A stretch of DNA of 64,000 nucleotides from contig NZ_CP082161.1 of NCBI RefSeq assembly GCF_023101665.1, positions 4,588,001 through 4,652,000 on the forward strand, in the 5' to 3' direction. The stretch is from Bradyrhizobium sp. 195 (GTDB lineage Bacteria > Pseudomonadota > Alphaproteobacteria > Rhizobiales > Xanthobacteraceae). The notes under the pieces were generated by a model that saw nothing but the letters and a program-made list of their open reading frames with translations, was not told the DNA's origin and did no database searches. The translations under genes were made by a program, and so were the position numbers. This document shows positions 7,303 to 18,112 of this stretch, piece by piece (position 1 is the stretch's first letter; each line of letters opens with the position of its first letter).

Positions 7303-7485
7303 CTACTGTGCGTCGTGGGTGTTGAGCAGTATCCGCCCTTCCCTTTCGATTGCCTGCTGATACGTCTCGGCCATTTCGAGAAGAGCCGCGCCGGTTGCCG
7401 CGTCGGCGTCCTCGGCCATCTCACGACAGGTCGCGGCCATTTGACTCAGCTGAGCCATATGACGCCGACGCAGCCGATTTTGCAT
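7303..7485 (-). CDS. Small helical protein next to tRNA-Ser
   Basis: Encodes 60 residues from ATG 7485; a second ATG at 7458 would give 51 residues. The core MAATCREMAEDADAATGAALLEMAETY is a helical hairpin pattern typical of a large family of small Bradyrhizobium proteins (MAxxCRxxAE...LLxMAExY, shown here with gaps). Earlier in-frame codons run through the tRNA and are not part of the gene. Confidence 0.55.
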   Translation of the reverse strand: MQNRLRRRHMAQLSQMAATCREMAEDADAATGAALLEMAETYQQAIEREGRILLNTHDAQ

Positions 7486-7548
7486 TGTACGTTGGATTGT
7501 GCGTTGAAGGCGATAAAGGCAGCTAAGTATCTGATTTTGCTGATCTTT

Positions 7549-7638
7549 TGGCGGAAGGGGTGGGATTCGAACCCACGGTACCCTTGCGGGCACGCCGGTT
7601 TTCAAGACCGGTGCCTTAAACCACTCGGCCACCCTTCC
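7549..7638 (-). tRNA. tRNA-Ser (anticodon UGA)
   Basis: Cloverleaf on the minus strand: acceptor GGAAGGG pairs with CCCTTCC, the D arm contains GCCGAGTGG, the anticodon loop CTTGAAA is closed by CCGGT/ACCGG and gives anticodon TGA, there is a long class II variable arm, and a GGTTCGAATCC T arm. The CCA end is encoded (7549-7551). The 90-base length fits serine tRNA. Its 3' end faces the phage-like arm. Confidence 0.95.
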
Positions 7639-7891
7639 AAGCCTGGAATGGCTGTCGCTTAACGCAGTCGACGGCACAAGGCAACGCCAAGTTGGCACCC
7701 TCGCCTCCGGCCCATCCGCCCGCCCTCTGTCAGGCGAGCGTCAGCCTGTTCCTCTAGCTTGGCGGCAGGTTCGGCGCCGCCGCGCGCCGACGTCTCGGCA
7801 ATCCCGACACTGGCGACACCTCCCAGGGCGTCGCCGGTTGCGAGGCCCGGCAGGATTGGTCTCCATAGCCGGGCCTCGTTTTGCGGCACGC

Positions 7892-7922
7892 AAAAGAAAA
7901 CGGCGCCCCGTGAGGAGCGCCG
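7892..7922 (-). terminator. Intrinsic terminator after the Cys-rich secreted protein gene
   Basis: Read on the minus strand: stem of nine positions with one mismatch around a TCAC loop, followed by TTTTCTTTT. It ends the gene at 7948-8322. In the rest of the 7639-7891 interval upstream of the tRNA I see no gene. Confidence 0.7.
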
Positions 7923-7947
7923 CTCGAAGCCTGCCGCGTCCTTGGCG

Positions 7948-8322
7948 TCAGTAGCCGCAGGATGCGCAGCCCATCTGCACCGGGGCGTAATAGGAATAGC
8001 CGGGAGAGACCATCTCGACGCGCTGGCGGGTGGCGTATTGCGGTGGGATGCGCTGGTACTGGACGCTGGGCGGCGCGACCATCACGGTCTGCGGCACCAT
8101 CACGGTGCGATACTGCGCCGGCGTGCGGTGCGCGACGACGGAGCCCGGCGAGACCATCACGGTTTCGTCGACGGTGCGGTATTGCGGCTGCACGTATTGC
8201 TGCTGATAGCAGGTCGTGCACGGCGGCGGCGTGTAGCAATTGTAGCAGCCGGCGGAGGCTGCGCCCGTCATGGAAATCGCGGCGACGGCGGTGGAGAAAA
8301 CAACGGCGAGAGTACGAGACAT
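7948..8322 (-). CDS. Small secreted Cys/Tyr-rich repeat protein
   Basis: Encodes 124 residues from ATG 8322. A signal peptide (about residues 1-24, ending GAASA) is followed by a Cys cluster (CYNCYTPPPCTTCY) and then imperfect repeats of a YRTV/TVMVSPG-type unit containing Val-Met-Val-Ala/Ser-Pro, ending CASCGY. The repeats and paired cysteines suggest an envelope or surface-exposed protein stabilised by disulfides. Long upstream in-frame extension is not coding in style. Family unknown to me. Confidence 0.65.
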   Translation of the reverse strand: MSRTLAVVFSTAVAAISMTGAASAGCYNCYTPPPCTTCYQQQYVQPQYRTVDETVMVSPGSVVAHRTPAQYRTVMVPQTVMVAPPSVQYQRIPPQYATRQRVEMVSPGYSYYAPVQMGCASCGY

Positions 8323-8584
8323 TGCGTGTGGTGCCCCAGTTGCCCGAAATGGATTTGCGAAGGTCGGCGCATTATACGCCGCAAAACCTTGCTCTGCCGA
8401 ACTTCGTCGGGGCATCCTTAATGCGAACGGCCAATCGCGGCGACCCGGTAAGGACTCATTGACCACGCGCATTAACGCGCGCGATCCGAAGTCCGCATGA
8501 CAAGCGAGAGCGTGATCGCTGCCCGGGCGCGGTCCTCGTTCGAGCGCAATTGCGGAGCGTTCATCCGCCTTCGATGGTCGCGTC

Positions 8585-8902
8585 TCAACGCCTCGCTGCT
8601 CTTTCCAAGAACTCCAGCAGAGAGGGATCGCTCTCCTCGAGTTCGACATAGCGGCGGCGCAGCTCGTCGGCGATTTCGGCCGTGGCATCCCGCGACCATC
8701 CCTCCGCGGTATTGAAGGCCACGATACGCGTGGGATGGAGATATTGCCCTTCAGCGAGATGTCTGAGCAGGGTCGCGCGATTGGCGTCCTCCTCGGCCGT
8801 CTCACACCAGGCGCGGCCCAGCTGCCGGCCGAAATCATCGAGCACGAGATAGACGTCCCGGTCTGTCGTAATTTGCGGCACGAGTGATGGAGAATGACTC
8901 AT
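8585..8902 (-). CDS. Small conserved hypothetical protein
   Basis: Encodes 105 residues, acidic, with a likely alpha/beta core (DRDVYLVLDDFGRQLGRAW) and a helical C-terminus (ADELRRRYVELEE). I recall homologues throughout Bradyrhizobium as single chromosomal genes of unknown role. No signal peptide. The neighbouring 8323-8584 interval shows no gene. Confidence 0.65.
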   Translation of the reverse strand: MSHSPSLVPQITTDRDVYLVLDDFGRQLGRAWCETAEEDANRATLLRHLAEGQYLHPTRIVAFNTAEGWSRDATAEIADELRRRYVELEESDPSLLEFLERAARR

Positions 8903-9303
8903 GGCTCACTCCGATACTGGCAATCCGGACCGTTTCGGACGGATCTCGACACGGCGACCGCTTTGGCCGGATTCGGAAAAACGGATTTTCGGTTATTTTT
9001 CCTAGGATGGCATGATTAAATCTAAAATAAAACGGAATTAATAAAAATTAAATAGCAAGATGTGGACAAATGCACTAAGTTGAAGGTGCCTGGCGGGCGA
9101 GCCCGCGCGTCGGGTGCCCACTTCGCAAACGGCTCCCGCCTCCACCCCAATAGCCCACGCCCCGGAAGGCGGGGGCCGTTCTTTGCGAACCTCCGTCCCG
9201 GCTCCAGATTCCTCCTGCAACGGCGCATCTGCGCAGCTCGCGTGGAGAGCGCGATGCGCTCCGGAGCAATCGATCCAGCCTTGTGGCGCCGCCGATCAGG
9301 CGC
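8903..9303. other. Intergenic region, AT-rich core
   Basis: 401 bases without a convincing gene. Bases about 8980-9060 are strikingly AT-rich for this genome (runs such as TAAAATAAAAC and TAAAAATTAAAT), then GC-rich sequence leads to the ilvD stop. It may hold the promoter of the minus-strand gene ending at 8585, but no clear element is seen. Confidence 0.5.
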
Positions 9304-11154
9304 CTATCTCAAGCGCCGCTTCACCTCGCGCACCGCGCCGCGCGCGGCGCTGGTGGTGAGCGCGGCGTAGGCCTGCAGCGCGGTCGAGACGTTGCGCTTG
9401 CGCGCAGCCGGCTGCCAGGCGGCGTCGCCCTTCGCCTCTTCCGCGGCGCGGCGCTTGGCTAGCTCCTCGTCGGAGACCTCCAGGCTGATGCTGCGGTTCG
9501 GGATGTCGATCGCGATGCGATCGCCGGTGCGGACCAGACCGATGTTGCCGCCTTCGGCCGCTTCCGGCGACAGATGGCCGATCGACAGGCCCGAGGAGCC
9601 CCCGGAGAAACGTCCGTCGGTGACGAGCGCGCAAGCTTTGCCGAGGCCCATCGATTTCAAATAGCTCGTCGGATATAGCATCTCCTGCATGCCGGGGCCG
9701 CCGCGCGGGCCTTCGTAGATGATGACCACGATCTCGCCGGCGACCACCTTGCCGCCCAGAATGCCCTCAACGGCGGCGTCCTGGCTTTCGAACACGCGCG
9801 CGGGGCCTTCGAATTTCAGGATCGAGGCATCGACGCCCGCGGTCTTCACGATGCAGCCGTCCTGCGCGAGGTTGCCGTAGAGCACGGCAAGCCCGCCGTC
9901 CTTGCTGAAGGCGTGCTCGAGGTTGCGCACGACGCCCTTCTCGCGGTCGGCGTCGAGCTCGTCGTAGCGACGCTCCTGGCTGAAGGCGACCTGGGTCGGG
10001 ATGCCGCCGGGCGAGGCGCGGAAGAAAGTGCGGACCGTCTCGCTCTTGGTCCGCTTGATGTCCCAGCGCTCCAGCGCCTCGTTCATGGTCGGCGCGTGCA
10101 CGGTCGAGACCGAGGTGTCGATTAGGCCGGCGCGGTCGAGCTCGCCCAGAATGCCCATGATGCCGCCGGCGCGATGCACGTCCTCGACGTGAACGTCGGC
10201 TACCGACGGCGCGACCTTGCACAGCACGGGCACGCGGCGCGACAGCCGGTCGATGTCCTTCATGGTGAACTCGACCTGCCCTTCATGGGCGGCGGCGAGC
10301 AGATGCAGCACGGTGTTGGTCGAGCCGCCCATGGCGATGTCGAGCGTCATCGCGTTCTCGAACGCCTTGAAATTCGCGACGTTGCGCGGCAGCACGGATG
10401 CGTCGTCCTGCTCGTAATAGCGGCGGACGAGATCGACGATGGTGTGACCGGCCTCGACGAACAGGCGCTTGCGGTCGGCATGGGTCGCGACGACGGTGCC
10501 GTTGCCGGGCAGCGCGAGGCCAAGCGCCTCGGTCAGGCAGTTCATGGAGTTGGCGGTGAACATGCCCGAGCATGAGCCGCAGGTCGGGCACGCCGAGCGC
10601 TCGATCACCTTGACGTCCTCGTCGCTGACTTTGGAATCGGCCGCGGCCACCATGGCGTCGATGAGGTCGACCGCCTTGGTCTTGCCCTGCAGCTTGACCT
10701 TGCCGGCCTCCATCGGGCCGCCCGAGACGAACACGGCGGGGATGTTGAGCCTGAGCGCTGCCATCAGCATGCCGGGCGTGATCTTGTCGCAGTTGGAGAT
10801 GCAGACGAGGCCGTCGGCGCAGTGCGCGTTGGCCATGTATTCGACGCTGTCGGCGATCAACTCGCGCGACGGCAGGCTGTAGAGCATGCCGTCATGGCCC
10901 ATGGCGATGCCGTCATCCACTGCAATCGTGTTGAATTCCTTGGCGACGCCGCCGGCCTGCTCGATCTCGCGGGCGACGAGCTGGCCGAGGTCCTTGAGGT
11001 GGACGTGGCCGGGCACGAACTGGGTGAAGGAGTTGACGACGGCGATGATCGGCTTGCCGAAATCGCCGTCCTTCATGCCCGTCGCGCGCCAGAGGCCGCG
11101 GGCACCCGCCATGTTGCGGCCGTGGGTGGTGGTGCGGGAGCGATAGGCTGGCAT
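9304..11154 (-). CDS. ilvD: Dihydroxy-acid dehydratase
   Basis: Encodes 616 residues, the usual length of the enzyme. It dehydrates 2,3-dihydroxy-3-methylbutanoate and the isoleucine-pathway homologue in valine, leucine and isoleucine synthesis, in the cytoplasm. Fe-S ligands are visible: Cys122 in NCDKITPGM and the [12 protein letters not shown] cluster near 188-198; the [12 protein letters not shown] segment near 80 binds the metal. The start was placed at MPAYRS because everything further upstream in frame is repeat DNA. A single gene downstream of the oligopeptide ABC operon; the repeat in between probably separates transcription. Confidence 0.95.
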   Translation of the reverse strand: MPAYRSRTTTHGRNMAGARGLWRATGMKDGDFGKPIIAVVNSFTQFVPGHVHLKDLGQLVAREIEQAGGVAKEFNTIAVDDGIAMGHDGMLYSLPSRELIADSVEYMANAHCADGLVCISNCDKITPGMLMAALRLNIPAVFVSGGPMEAGKVKLQGKTKAVDLIDAMVAAADSKVSDEDVKVIERSACPTCGSCSGMFTANSMNCLTEALGLALPGNGTVVATHADRKRLFVEAGHTIVDLVRRYYEQDDASVLPRNVANFKAFENAMTLDIAMGGSTNTVLHLLAAAHEGQVEFTMKDIDRLSRRVPVLCKVAPSVADVHVEDVHRAGGIMGILGELDRAGLIDTSVSTVHAPTMNEALERWDIKRTKSETVRTFFRASPGGIPTQVAFSQERRYDELDADREKGVVRNLEHAFSKDGGLAVLYGNLAQDGCIVKTAGVDASILKFEGPARVFESQDAAVEGILGGKVVAGEIVVIIYEGPRGGPGMQEMLYPTSYLKSMGLGKACALVTDGRFSGGSSGLSIGHLSPEAAEGGNIGLVRTGDRIAIDIPNRSISLEVSDEELAKRRAAEEAKGDAAWQPAARKRNVSTALQAYAALTTSAARGAVREVKRRLR

Positions 11155-11302
11155 GGCGGTTTCCGTCCTCGGTTTGACCGGCCGGGCGGGAAAATATGGA
11201 GCCGCCTCAGGCCTTTGTCGCCGGATAGCGCACGCCGGGAACGCGCGCAACGGGAACTTGGGCCGGACAGGGCTCCCCTGCTCCCGGCGCGGGCTCTCTC
11301 CC

Positions 11303-11417
11303 GTGCCCCGGCCGAAGTGCAGCGTCTCTTCGACGCTGCGCTGCAGAGCCGGGGCCCATGCGGCAGCGGGTGCTGTGGCCTCCTGGGTCCCGGCTCGCGC
11401 TTCGCGCGTCCGGGACA
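11303..11417. repeat. Palindromic intergenic repeat, family A, copy 1
   Basis: Outer ends GTGCCCCGG and CCGGGACA, with inner arms 11346-11358 (GAGCCGGGGCCCA) and 11384-11396 (TGGGTCCCGGCTC) forming a near-perfect stem. Two further copies lie at 37365-37498 and 53521-53658. It occupies the space between the 3' end of the ABC operon and ilvD. Confidence 0.8.
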
Positions 11418-11427
11418 TGAGAGCGCC

Positions 11428-12285
11428 CTACTGCAGCGTCGGATCCAGCCGGTCGCGCAGCCAGTCGCCGATCACGGACACCGCCAGTGTGGTCACGACG
11501 ATGGTCATGGCCGGGGCCAGCATGATCCAGGGCGCCCGGGTGAGGTATTCGCGGCCATAGCCGACCATGTTGCCGAGGCTGGTCATCGGCGGCTGCACGC
11601 CGAGGCCGAGGAAGGACAGGCCCGATTCCATCAGGATCACCTCGGGGAATACCAGCGTGGTTGAGACGATCAGGGTCGAGGCGATGTTGGGCAGGATGTG
11701 CCGGAGGTAGATCCGCGGCGGCGTCGCGCCTAACTGGCTGACCGCGGCGGCGTAGCCTTGCGCGTTGGCCGAGATGGCAAGACCCCGCGCGATGCGGGCG
11801 TAGCGCTCCCAGCCGAACAGCCCCATCAGGCCGATCAAGAGCGGCAGCGAATTGCCGAAGAAGGCGAGCACAGCGAGGGCCATGATCAGGAAGGGCATGC
11901 TGGCCTGAAAGTCGGTCAGCATCAGCACGAGCTGCTCGACGGCGCCGCGGAAATGGGCGGCGAGGAAGCCGAGCGTGGTGCCGACCACGGCCGAGATCGC
12001 GGTTGCGCCGAACGCGATCAGCAGCGAGATGCGGATCGAGACGAGCAGCCGCGACAGCACGTCCCGGCCGAGCTCGTCCGTCCCGAGCCAATGCGCGGCA
12101 TTGCCGGGCGCGGCGAGCCGGTTGCGCAGATCGAGCTGGGTGAAGCCGTAAGGCGCGATCGTCTCGGCAAGGGCCGCAATCATCAGCATCGCGACGATCC
12201 AGGTGATCGCGAGCCCGACCGAGAGCGGGATCGCGGGGAGGCTGATGCGGCGGCGCGCGGTATCCTTCAGCGTCGCGTCGGTCAT
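11428..12285 (-). CDS. Oligopeptide-type ABC transporter permease (DppC/OppC family)
   Basis: Encodes 285 residues with six predicted membrane spans. The typical DppC start (first helix, then WLGTDELGRDVLSRLL) and the coupling motif AAAVSQLGATPPRI, by which permeases contact the ATPase, are present. Its start overlaps the stop of the DppB-like gene by ATGA. Last gene of the operon running from 17663 down. Substrate unknown: peptides, sugars and opine-like compounds are all imported by this class. Confidence 0.9.
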   Translation of the reverse strand: MTDATLKDTARRRISLPAIPLSVGLAITWIVAMLMIAALAETIAPYGFTQLDLRNRLAAPGNAAHWLGTDELGRDVLSRLLVSIRISLLIAFGATAISAVVGTTLGFLAAHFRGAVEQLVLMLTDFQASMPFLIMALAVLAFFGNSLPLLIGLMGLFGWERYARIARGLAISANAQGYAAAVSQLGATPPRIYLRHILPNIASTLIVSTTLVFPEVILMESGLSFLGLGVQPPMTSLGNMVGYGREYLTRAPWIMLAPAMTIVVTTLAVSVIGDWLRDRLDPTLQ

Positions 12286-13211
12286 GCGTGGGCTCCTTTC
12301 GCGCGCAGCCGCGGGTCGAGGAAGCCGTAGAGGAAATCGACGATCAAATTGGACGTCACCATGGTCATGGCGACGAGCAGCAGGATGCATTGCACGACGG
12401 CGAGGTCGCGGTTGGCGACGGCGACGACGAGCAGGCGCCCTACTCCGGGCCAGGAAAATACGCTCTCGACCACGACCGCGCCTGCGATCAGCGTGCCCAC
12501 CATGAAGCCGAGAATGGTCACGGTCGGGATCGCCGCGTTCGGCAGCGCATGGGACGTCACCACCTTGCGCCACGGCACGCCCTTGGCCGAAGCGGTGCGG
12601 ATATAGGGCTGGCCCAGCACCTCGAGCATCGCGCTGCGGGTGAAGCGCGCCAGTACGGCCGCGCCGCCGAGGCTCAGCGTCGCAATGGGAAGGATCGCGT
12701 GGCGCCAGCTGTCCTGCCCGCCCGAGGGCAGCCAGCCGAGCTGCACGGCGAACACCAGCACGAGCAACAGCGCCAGCACGAAGCTCGGCACGGTGAAGCC
12801 GGCAACCGCCGTCATCATCACGGCGCGGTCGATTCCCGAGCCCCGGTGCAGCGCGGCGTAGATGCCGGCGGGAACGCCGAGCGCCACCTTGAACGCAAAG
12901 GCCGGCAAGGTCAGCGCCAGCGTCGCCGGGATCCGCTCCAGCACCAGCTCGATCGCCGGGCGGCCATCGCGCATGGAGCGACCGAGTTCGCCCTTGGCGA
13001 TGGCACCGAAATAATCGAGATACTGAAACCAGATGGGATCATCGAGGCCCCAGGCCTTGCGGAACGCCGCGAGCACCTCCGGCGGCGCTTCCGGTCCCAG
13101 GATCATCAGCGCGGGATCGCCGGAGAGCCGCAGCACGACGAAGGCGAAAGTGACGACGAGCACGATCGTGAGCGCCGCGCGTCCAATGCGGATGGCGAAA
13201 TAGCGCCCCAT
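12282..13211 (-). CDS. Oligopeptide-type ABC transporter permease (DppB/OppB family)
   Basis: Encodes 309 residues with six membrane spans. Characteristic N-terminal membrane helix, the GLDDPIWFQYLDYFGAI segment and the ATPase-contact motif IRTASAKGVPWRKV are visible. The start overlaps the upstream ATPase stop (TGATG) and the end overlaps the DppC start, so the genes are translated as a coupled set. Start at ATG 13211 chosen for this junction. Confidence 0.9.
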   Translation of the reverse strand: MGRYFAIRIGRAALTIVLVVTFAFVVLRLSGDPALMILGPEAPPEVLAAFRKAWGLDDPIWFQYLDYFGAIAKGELGRSMRDGRPAIELVLERIPATLALTLPAFAFKVALGVPAGIYAALHRGSGIDRAVMMTAVAGFTVPSFVLALLLVLVFAVQLGWLPSGGQDSWRHAILPIATLSLGGAAVLARFTRSAMLEVLGQPYIRTASAKGVPWRKVVTSHALPNAAIPTVTILGFMVGTLIAGAVVVESVFSWPGVGRLLVVAVANRDLAVVQCILLLVAMTMVTSNLIVDFLYGFLDPRLRAKGAHA

Positions 13212-14193
13212 CAGGCGGCGTCCCGCGTCTCGGCGCCGGTGACGAGGTGACAGGCGACCTGCCTGTTGCCGCCGACAGCAGAGAGAGCCGGCACCTCGCT
13301 CGCGCAGCGCGCAACCGCGCGCGGGCAGCGCGGATGGAAGGCGCAGCCTTGGGGACGCGCCGCCGGGTTCGGCGGATCGCCCGCGAGCACGATGCGGCCC
13401 GCACTGCGGCGGCCCGGCGCGGGCGAGGCCGAGACCAGCGCCTGCGTATACGGATGCTCCGGCCGCGCGAACAGATCGTCGGCGCTGCCGATCTCGACGA
13501 TGCGGCCGAGATACATCACGGCGACGACATTGCTGATCTGCCTGACGACGCGCAGATCGTGGCTGATGAACAGCAGCGTCAGCGACAATTGCGCCTGGAG
13601 ATCGCAGAGCAGGTTCACGACCTGCGCCTGGATCGAGACGTCGAGCGCGCTGACCGGCTCGTCGCAAACCAGGAAATCGGGTTTCGTAGCGAGCGCGCGT
13701 GCCAGCACGATGCGCTGACGCTGGCCGCCGGAGAGCGCGCCGGGATAGCGCGCGCCATGCGCCGGTGTCAGCTCGACGGCGCGCAGGAGTTCGCGGACGC
13801 GCTCCTCGCGCATCGTGGGCGTGCCGACGCCGTGAATGTCGAGGGGCTCGCGGATTTGCTCCGCGACCGGCAAACGCCGGTCGAGTGCGCCAAGCGGGTC
13901 CTGAAAGATCATCTGCATGCGAGCCCGCTGCGCGCGCCATGCCGGCGTGCCCGGCGCAGCCATCGGCTCGCCCTCGAACCTCACCTCGCCGCAATCGGGC
14001 GGCTCGAGGCCGAGCACGATACGCCCCGTCGTCGACTTGCCCGAGCCGGACTCGCCGACGAGACCCAACGTCTCGCCTTTGGCAATGGTGAGCGACACAC
14101 CATCGACGGCATGGACGGCCGTGCTCCGGCCGAACATTCCGGAGCGCATGGAATAGCTGCGTGAGATCGCGGACACCTCGACGAGCGGCCCGC

Positions 14194-14197
<4 letters not shown>
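13211..14197 (-). CDS. ABC transporter ATP-binding protein (DppF/OppF family)
   Basis: Encodes 328 residues. Walker A GESGSGKS at 48-55, signature LSGGQRQR, Walker B LVCDEPVSALD, and the C-terminal oligopeptide-family extension with clustered cysteines (CAFHPRCP) are all present. It energises import together with the DppD-like ATPase encoded just upstream, whose stop it overlaps by ATGA. Cytoplasmic face of the membrane. Confidence 0.92.
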
Positions 14198-15177
<980 letters not shown>

Positions 15178-15180
15178 CGC

Positions 15181-16818
15181 TTACGCCTCGAAATTGCCGG
15201 CGCGGAAATCCATCGCGAAGGCGGGCGATGCCTTCCACTTGATCGATTTCGGCTTGGCCGTGAAGGTCGCGTTCTGGTGCAGCACCGTGTAGGCGGGGTC
15301 TTCGCGTTCGGCGATCTCCAGCATGCGGCGGAACGCCTTCTTGCGCGCAGGCCGGTCGGTCGAGGTCTCCAGGAACTCCGAGAGCTTGTTCAGCTCGACA
15401 TTGGTCCACTCGCCGATCTGCTGCTGCTGGCCGTTCGGCCCGTGCTGGGCGACCAGCGAGGATACGGGATCGTTGAAGGCGGCCGAGTTCGACCAGTCGC
15501 GCACCGCGCGGGTCGGCGCCCGCTCCATGATCTGCGACCAGTTCTCCTTGGTCTCGATCTGCACGTTGAGGCCGACCGACTTCCACATTTCGACCAGCAC
15601 CTGCGCGGTCGCGACCTGGTTGGTGTAGTAATTGTTGAGCAGGCGATAGGGGATCGGATCGCCCTTGTAATTGGCCTGCTTGAGCAGATCCTGCGCGAGC
15701 TTGGGATCGTACGCCGGCACGCTCCAATCGGCGTTGAACATGTCGCCGTAGAATTCCCACTGAAGCCCCTTCGGCACGCGGGTGCGGCCGGCCCACAGGC
15801 TGTCGACGATGGCCTGGCGGTCGATCGCATGGGTGAAAGCGCGCCTGACAAGCGGATTCTCGAGCACGGCGTGGTTCTTGTCGAACACGGTCAGGCGGTG
15901 ATTAAGGATGGTGCCGCCCTGTACTTCGAACGCGGCATTCTTCTCGATGCCGGCGATCTGGTCCGGCGGGATGTCGCAGGCGAACTGGTATTCGCCCGAC
16001 AGCAGCCCGTTGATGCGGCTCGCGACCTCGGGCACTTCGAGGAAGCGGATGCGCTTGAGCGGCGGGCGGCCGCCCCAATATTCGTCATGGGCTTCCAGCG
16101 TCAGCGACACGTCGGGCTTGAGCTCGACAACCCTGTAGGGACCGGTGGTGACAGGCTTGCGCGCCCAGTCGAGATAGCTTGCGGATTCTTCCCAGGCGCG
16201 GCGGTTCATGATGTCGGAGCCGTAGCGCATCAAGCGGCCCTCGATCGTGACGTCGGGCGTCGCGTTGTAGAAGCGCACGGTATATTTATCGACGGCATCG
16301 ACGCGGACGAGGTCGGGCCAGATGCGGCGGGCGACGGCGGGCACATCAGGCGGCAATTCCTTGCCCGGACGCGGCGTCGGGATCTTCTCGAAGGCCTGGA
16401 TCGTGGAGCGGCTCTTGGCCTCGGTCTCACCGAACATGCGTTCGCGGCTGAAGGTGAAGACGACGTCTTCGGCCGTGAGCTCGTCGCCATTGTGGAACTT
16501 GACGCCCTGGCGCAGCTTCAGCTCGACGGTCTGGTCGTCGATGCGGCGCCATTCGGTGGCAAGGCCCGGCACGGCCTCGAGGTTGCCGCGCCAGTTCTTG
16601 GAAATCAGGCCTTCCCAGATCGAGGAGAAGAACACGCGCTCGCCGACATTGGACTGCTCGCGCAACACGTCGAGCACATTGGCGTTCGTCACCTTCTGCA
16701 CGGCGATCGTCACCGACGGACGATTGTCGCCCTGCGCGATGGCAAAGCGCGGCAGGAGCAATGTGCCTGCGGCCGCGCCGCCGGATTTCAGGATGGTTCG
16801 ACGGGTAAATTTGCTCAT
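15181..16818 (-). CDS. Periplasmic substrate-binding protein, family 5 (Tat-exported)
   Basis: Encodes 545 residues. The N-terminus TRRTILKSGGAAAG is a twin-arginine signal followed by a hydrophobic stretch and AIA cleavage region, so export in folded form is expected. The body shows the family 5 pattern (VPGLATEWRRIDDQTVELKLRQGVKFHNG). It captures the substrate for the downstream permeases. The associated TIM-barrel enzyme gene hints at a sugar-containing or amino-sugar ligand rather than a plain peptide; this is inference. Confidence 0.92.
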   Translation of the reverse strand: MSKFTRRTILKSGGAAAGTLLLPRFAIAQGDNRPSVTIAVQKVTNANVLDVLREQSNVGERVFFSSIWEGLISKNWRGNLEAVPGLATEWRRIDDQTVELKLRQGVKFHNGDELTAEDVVFTFSRERMFGETEAKSRSTIQAFEKIPTPRPGKELPPDVPAVARRIWPDLVRVDAVDKYTVRFYNATPDVTIEGRLMRYGSDIMNRRAWEESASYLDWARKPVTTGPYRVVELKPDVSLTLEAHDEYWGGRPPLKRIRFLEVPEVASRINGLLSGEYQFACDIPPDQIAGIEKNAAFEVQGGTILNHRLTVFDKNHAVLENPLVRRAFTHAIDRQAIVDSLWAGRTRVPKGLQWEFYGDMFNADWSVPAYDPKLAQDLLKQANYKGDPIPYRLLNNYYTNQVATAQVLVEMWKSVGLNVQIETKENWSQIMERAPTRAVRDWSNSAAFNDPVSSLVAQHGPNGQQQQIGEWTNVELNKLSEFLETSTDRPARKKAFRRMLEIAEREDPAYTVLHQNATFTAKPKSIKWKASPAFAMDFRAGNFEA

Positions 16819-16847
16819 GGCGGTAACCCCTGCCCTGGATGATGCGG

Positions 16848-17663
16848 TTATTCGGCGAGACCGAGCGCGGCGAGATGGGCTGCGCCGGCGCGGACATCGT
16901 CGTGATTGCGAAGCTCGAGGATCAGCCGCGGGTTGGAATTCAGCCGTCCCAGCGCTCGGAACACGGCAATCCAGGGGATGTTGCCTTCGCCGGGCGCCCA
17001 GTGCCGGTCGGCAAAGCCGTCGGTGTCCTGCAGATGCACATGGGTCAGCATGTCGCCGGCGGTCTCGACATAATAGTCGACCGGCGGCGCGTCGGTGGAG
17101 ATGTGGGCGTAGTTGGCGTGTCCGGTGTCGAGCGAGACGCGGACCTTGCTGCTTTCGAGCGCCTTGGCGAGGCGCACCCGGTCGCGCGGATCCTTGTCCT
17201 CGATGTTCTCGATGACGACCTCGCAGCCGATGGTTTCCGCGCGCGCGATCACCTCGGCAAGCGTCGCCTTGACGCGTTCGACGAGATTGCCGCGATTGTC
17301 AGGATAGAGATCGAGATTGTTGTGGTCCCAGGTCGTGAACGGCGAGTGGATCACCATCTGCGTCGCGCCGAGGAACTCGGCGGCATCCAGGCCCTGAAGC
17401 AGGCGCTTGGTCACCGCCTGGCGGATCATGGGATCGTGGCTGTCGATCTTGAAACCCCAGAACGGACCGTGGATGCCGAGCCGGCCGGTATGGCCTGAGA
17501 GCATCTGCTTGATCTCGCCAGCCGTGCTGCGCCAATCGCTATCGAGCAGATCCGCGCGGAAGAAATCCTGGATTTCGAGATCACGCTGCCTTTCGAGAAG
17601 CCAGTCGCGATGCGCGGGGATCGATTTGATGGACAATGCGGCACCCAGCACCGGCTTCGACAT
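16848..17663 (-). CDS. TIM-barrel protein of the xylose isomerase-like superfamily
   Basis: Encodes 271 residues. Motifs fit the sugar-phosphate isomerase/epimerase and AP-endonuclease 2 superfamily: GIHGPFWG, VIHSPF, VIENIED (a metal-binding Glu), SLDTGHAN and HVHLQDTDG (metal-binding His and Asp), and LILELRN at the end. It heads the ABC operon with an AAGGAG ribosome site. Likely acts on the imported compound; substrate unknown. Confidence 0.85.
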   Translation of the reverse strand: MSKPVLGAALSIKSIPAHRDWLLERQRDLEIQDFFRADLLDSDWRSTAGEIKQMLSGHTGRLGIHGPFWGFKIDSHDPMIRQAVTKRLLQGLDAAEFLGATQMVIHSPFTTWDHNNLDLYPDNRGNLVERVKATLAEVIARAETIGCEVVIENIEDKDPRDRVRLAKALESSKVRVSLDTGHANYAHISTDAPPVDYYVETAGDMLTHVHLQDTDGFADRHWAPGEGNIPWIAVFRALGRLNSNPRLILELRNHDDVRAGAAHLAALGLAE

Positions 17664-18112
17664 GGCTTGCTCCTTCTGTCAGCGACGACGAGGAGCAGCG
17701 CTAGACCAGTTCAATGACAGGCCGGTGAAATCGAGGTCCCGCGGCGCCCGGAGATGTGGACATCCTGCCGGCCGCGCGCTCCAGATTCAGGAAACAGCGA
17801 TCGCAGCGCCGATGCCGAACGAACACTAGCAAGCGGTATTCGTGTCCGTAGTGATCCGGAATGGAAGCCTATCGCGATGTCGCGTACATCGCGGGACATC
17901 GATCGGCGGCCAATTCCACGGGCATCACCCTCTGATCGCGCTACATGGGGTTGGGGGACCACATGGGGCGGGGGATTGTAGGCTGGGGCAAGGTGACGAG
18001 GTCCGGACTCCTAGGCACTCCGGACCTCGAAACTTTTTAGACTGAACGCAGCAACGCGCCGTCCGGTGGGGCATATCCGGGCGGCGCGTTGTCGTTTCAG
18101 CGTGTTCTTCGG
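17664..18112. other. Intergenic region with two long hairpins
   Basis: 449 bases without a gene. The left part must hold the promoter of the ABC operon on the minus strand. On the right, an 11-pair perfect stem (17997-18007 with 18019-18029) is followed by AAACTTTTT on the plus strand. 23 bases on comes a 15-pair stem (18052-18066 with 18077-18091, one G-T pair). The second closes the DUF1236 gene; the first would terminate a plus-strand transcript from the gap, for which I see no reading frame. Confidence 0.6.

Noticed and set aside
7659..7889. Minus-strand 76-residue frame upstream of tRNA-Ser
   Set aside because: No ribosome site, odd composition, and it lies in the tRNA promoter region.
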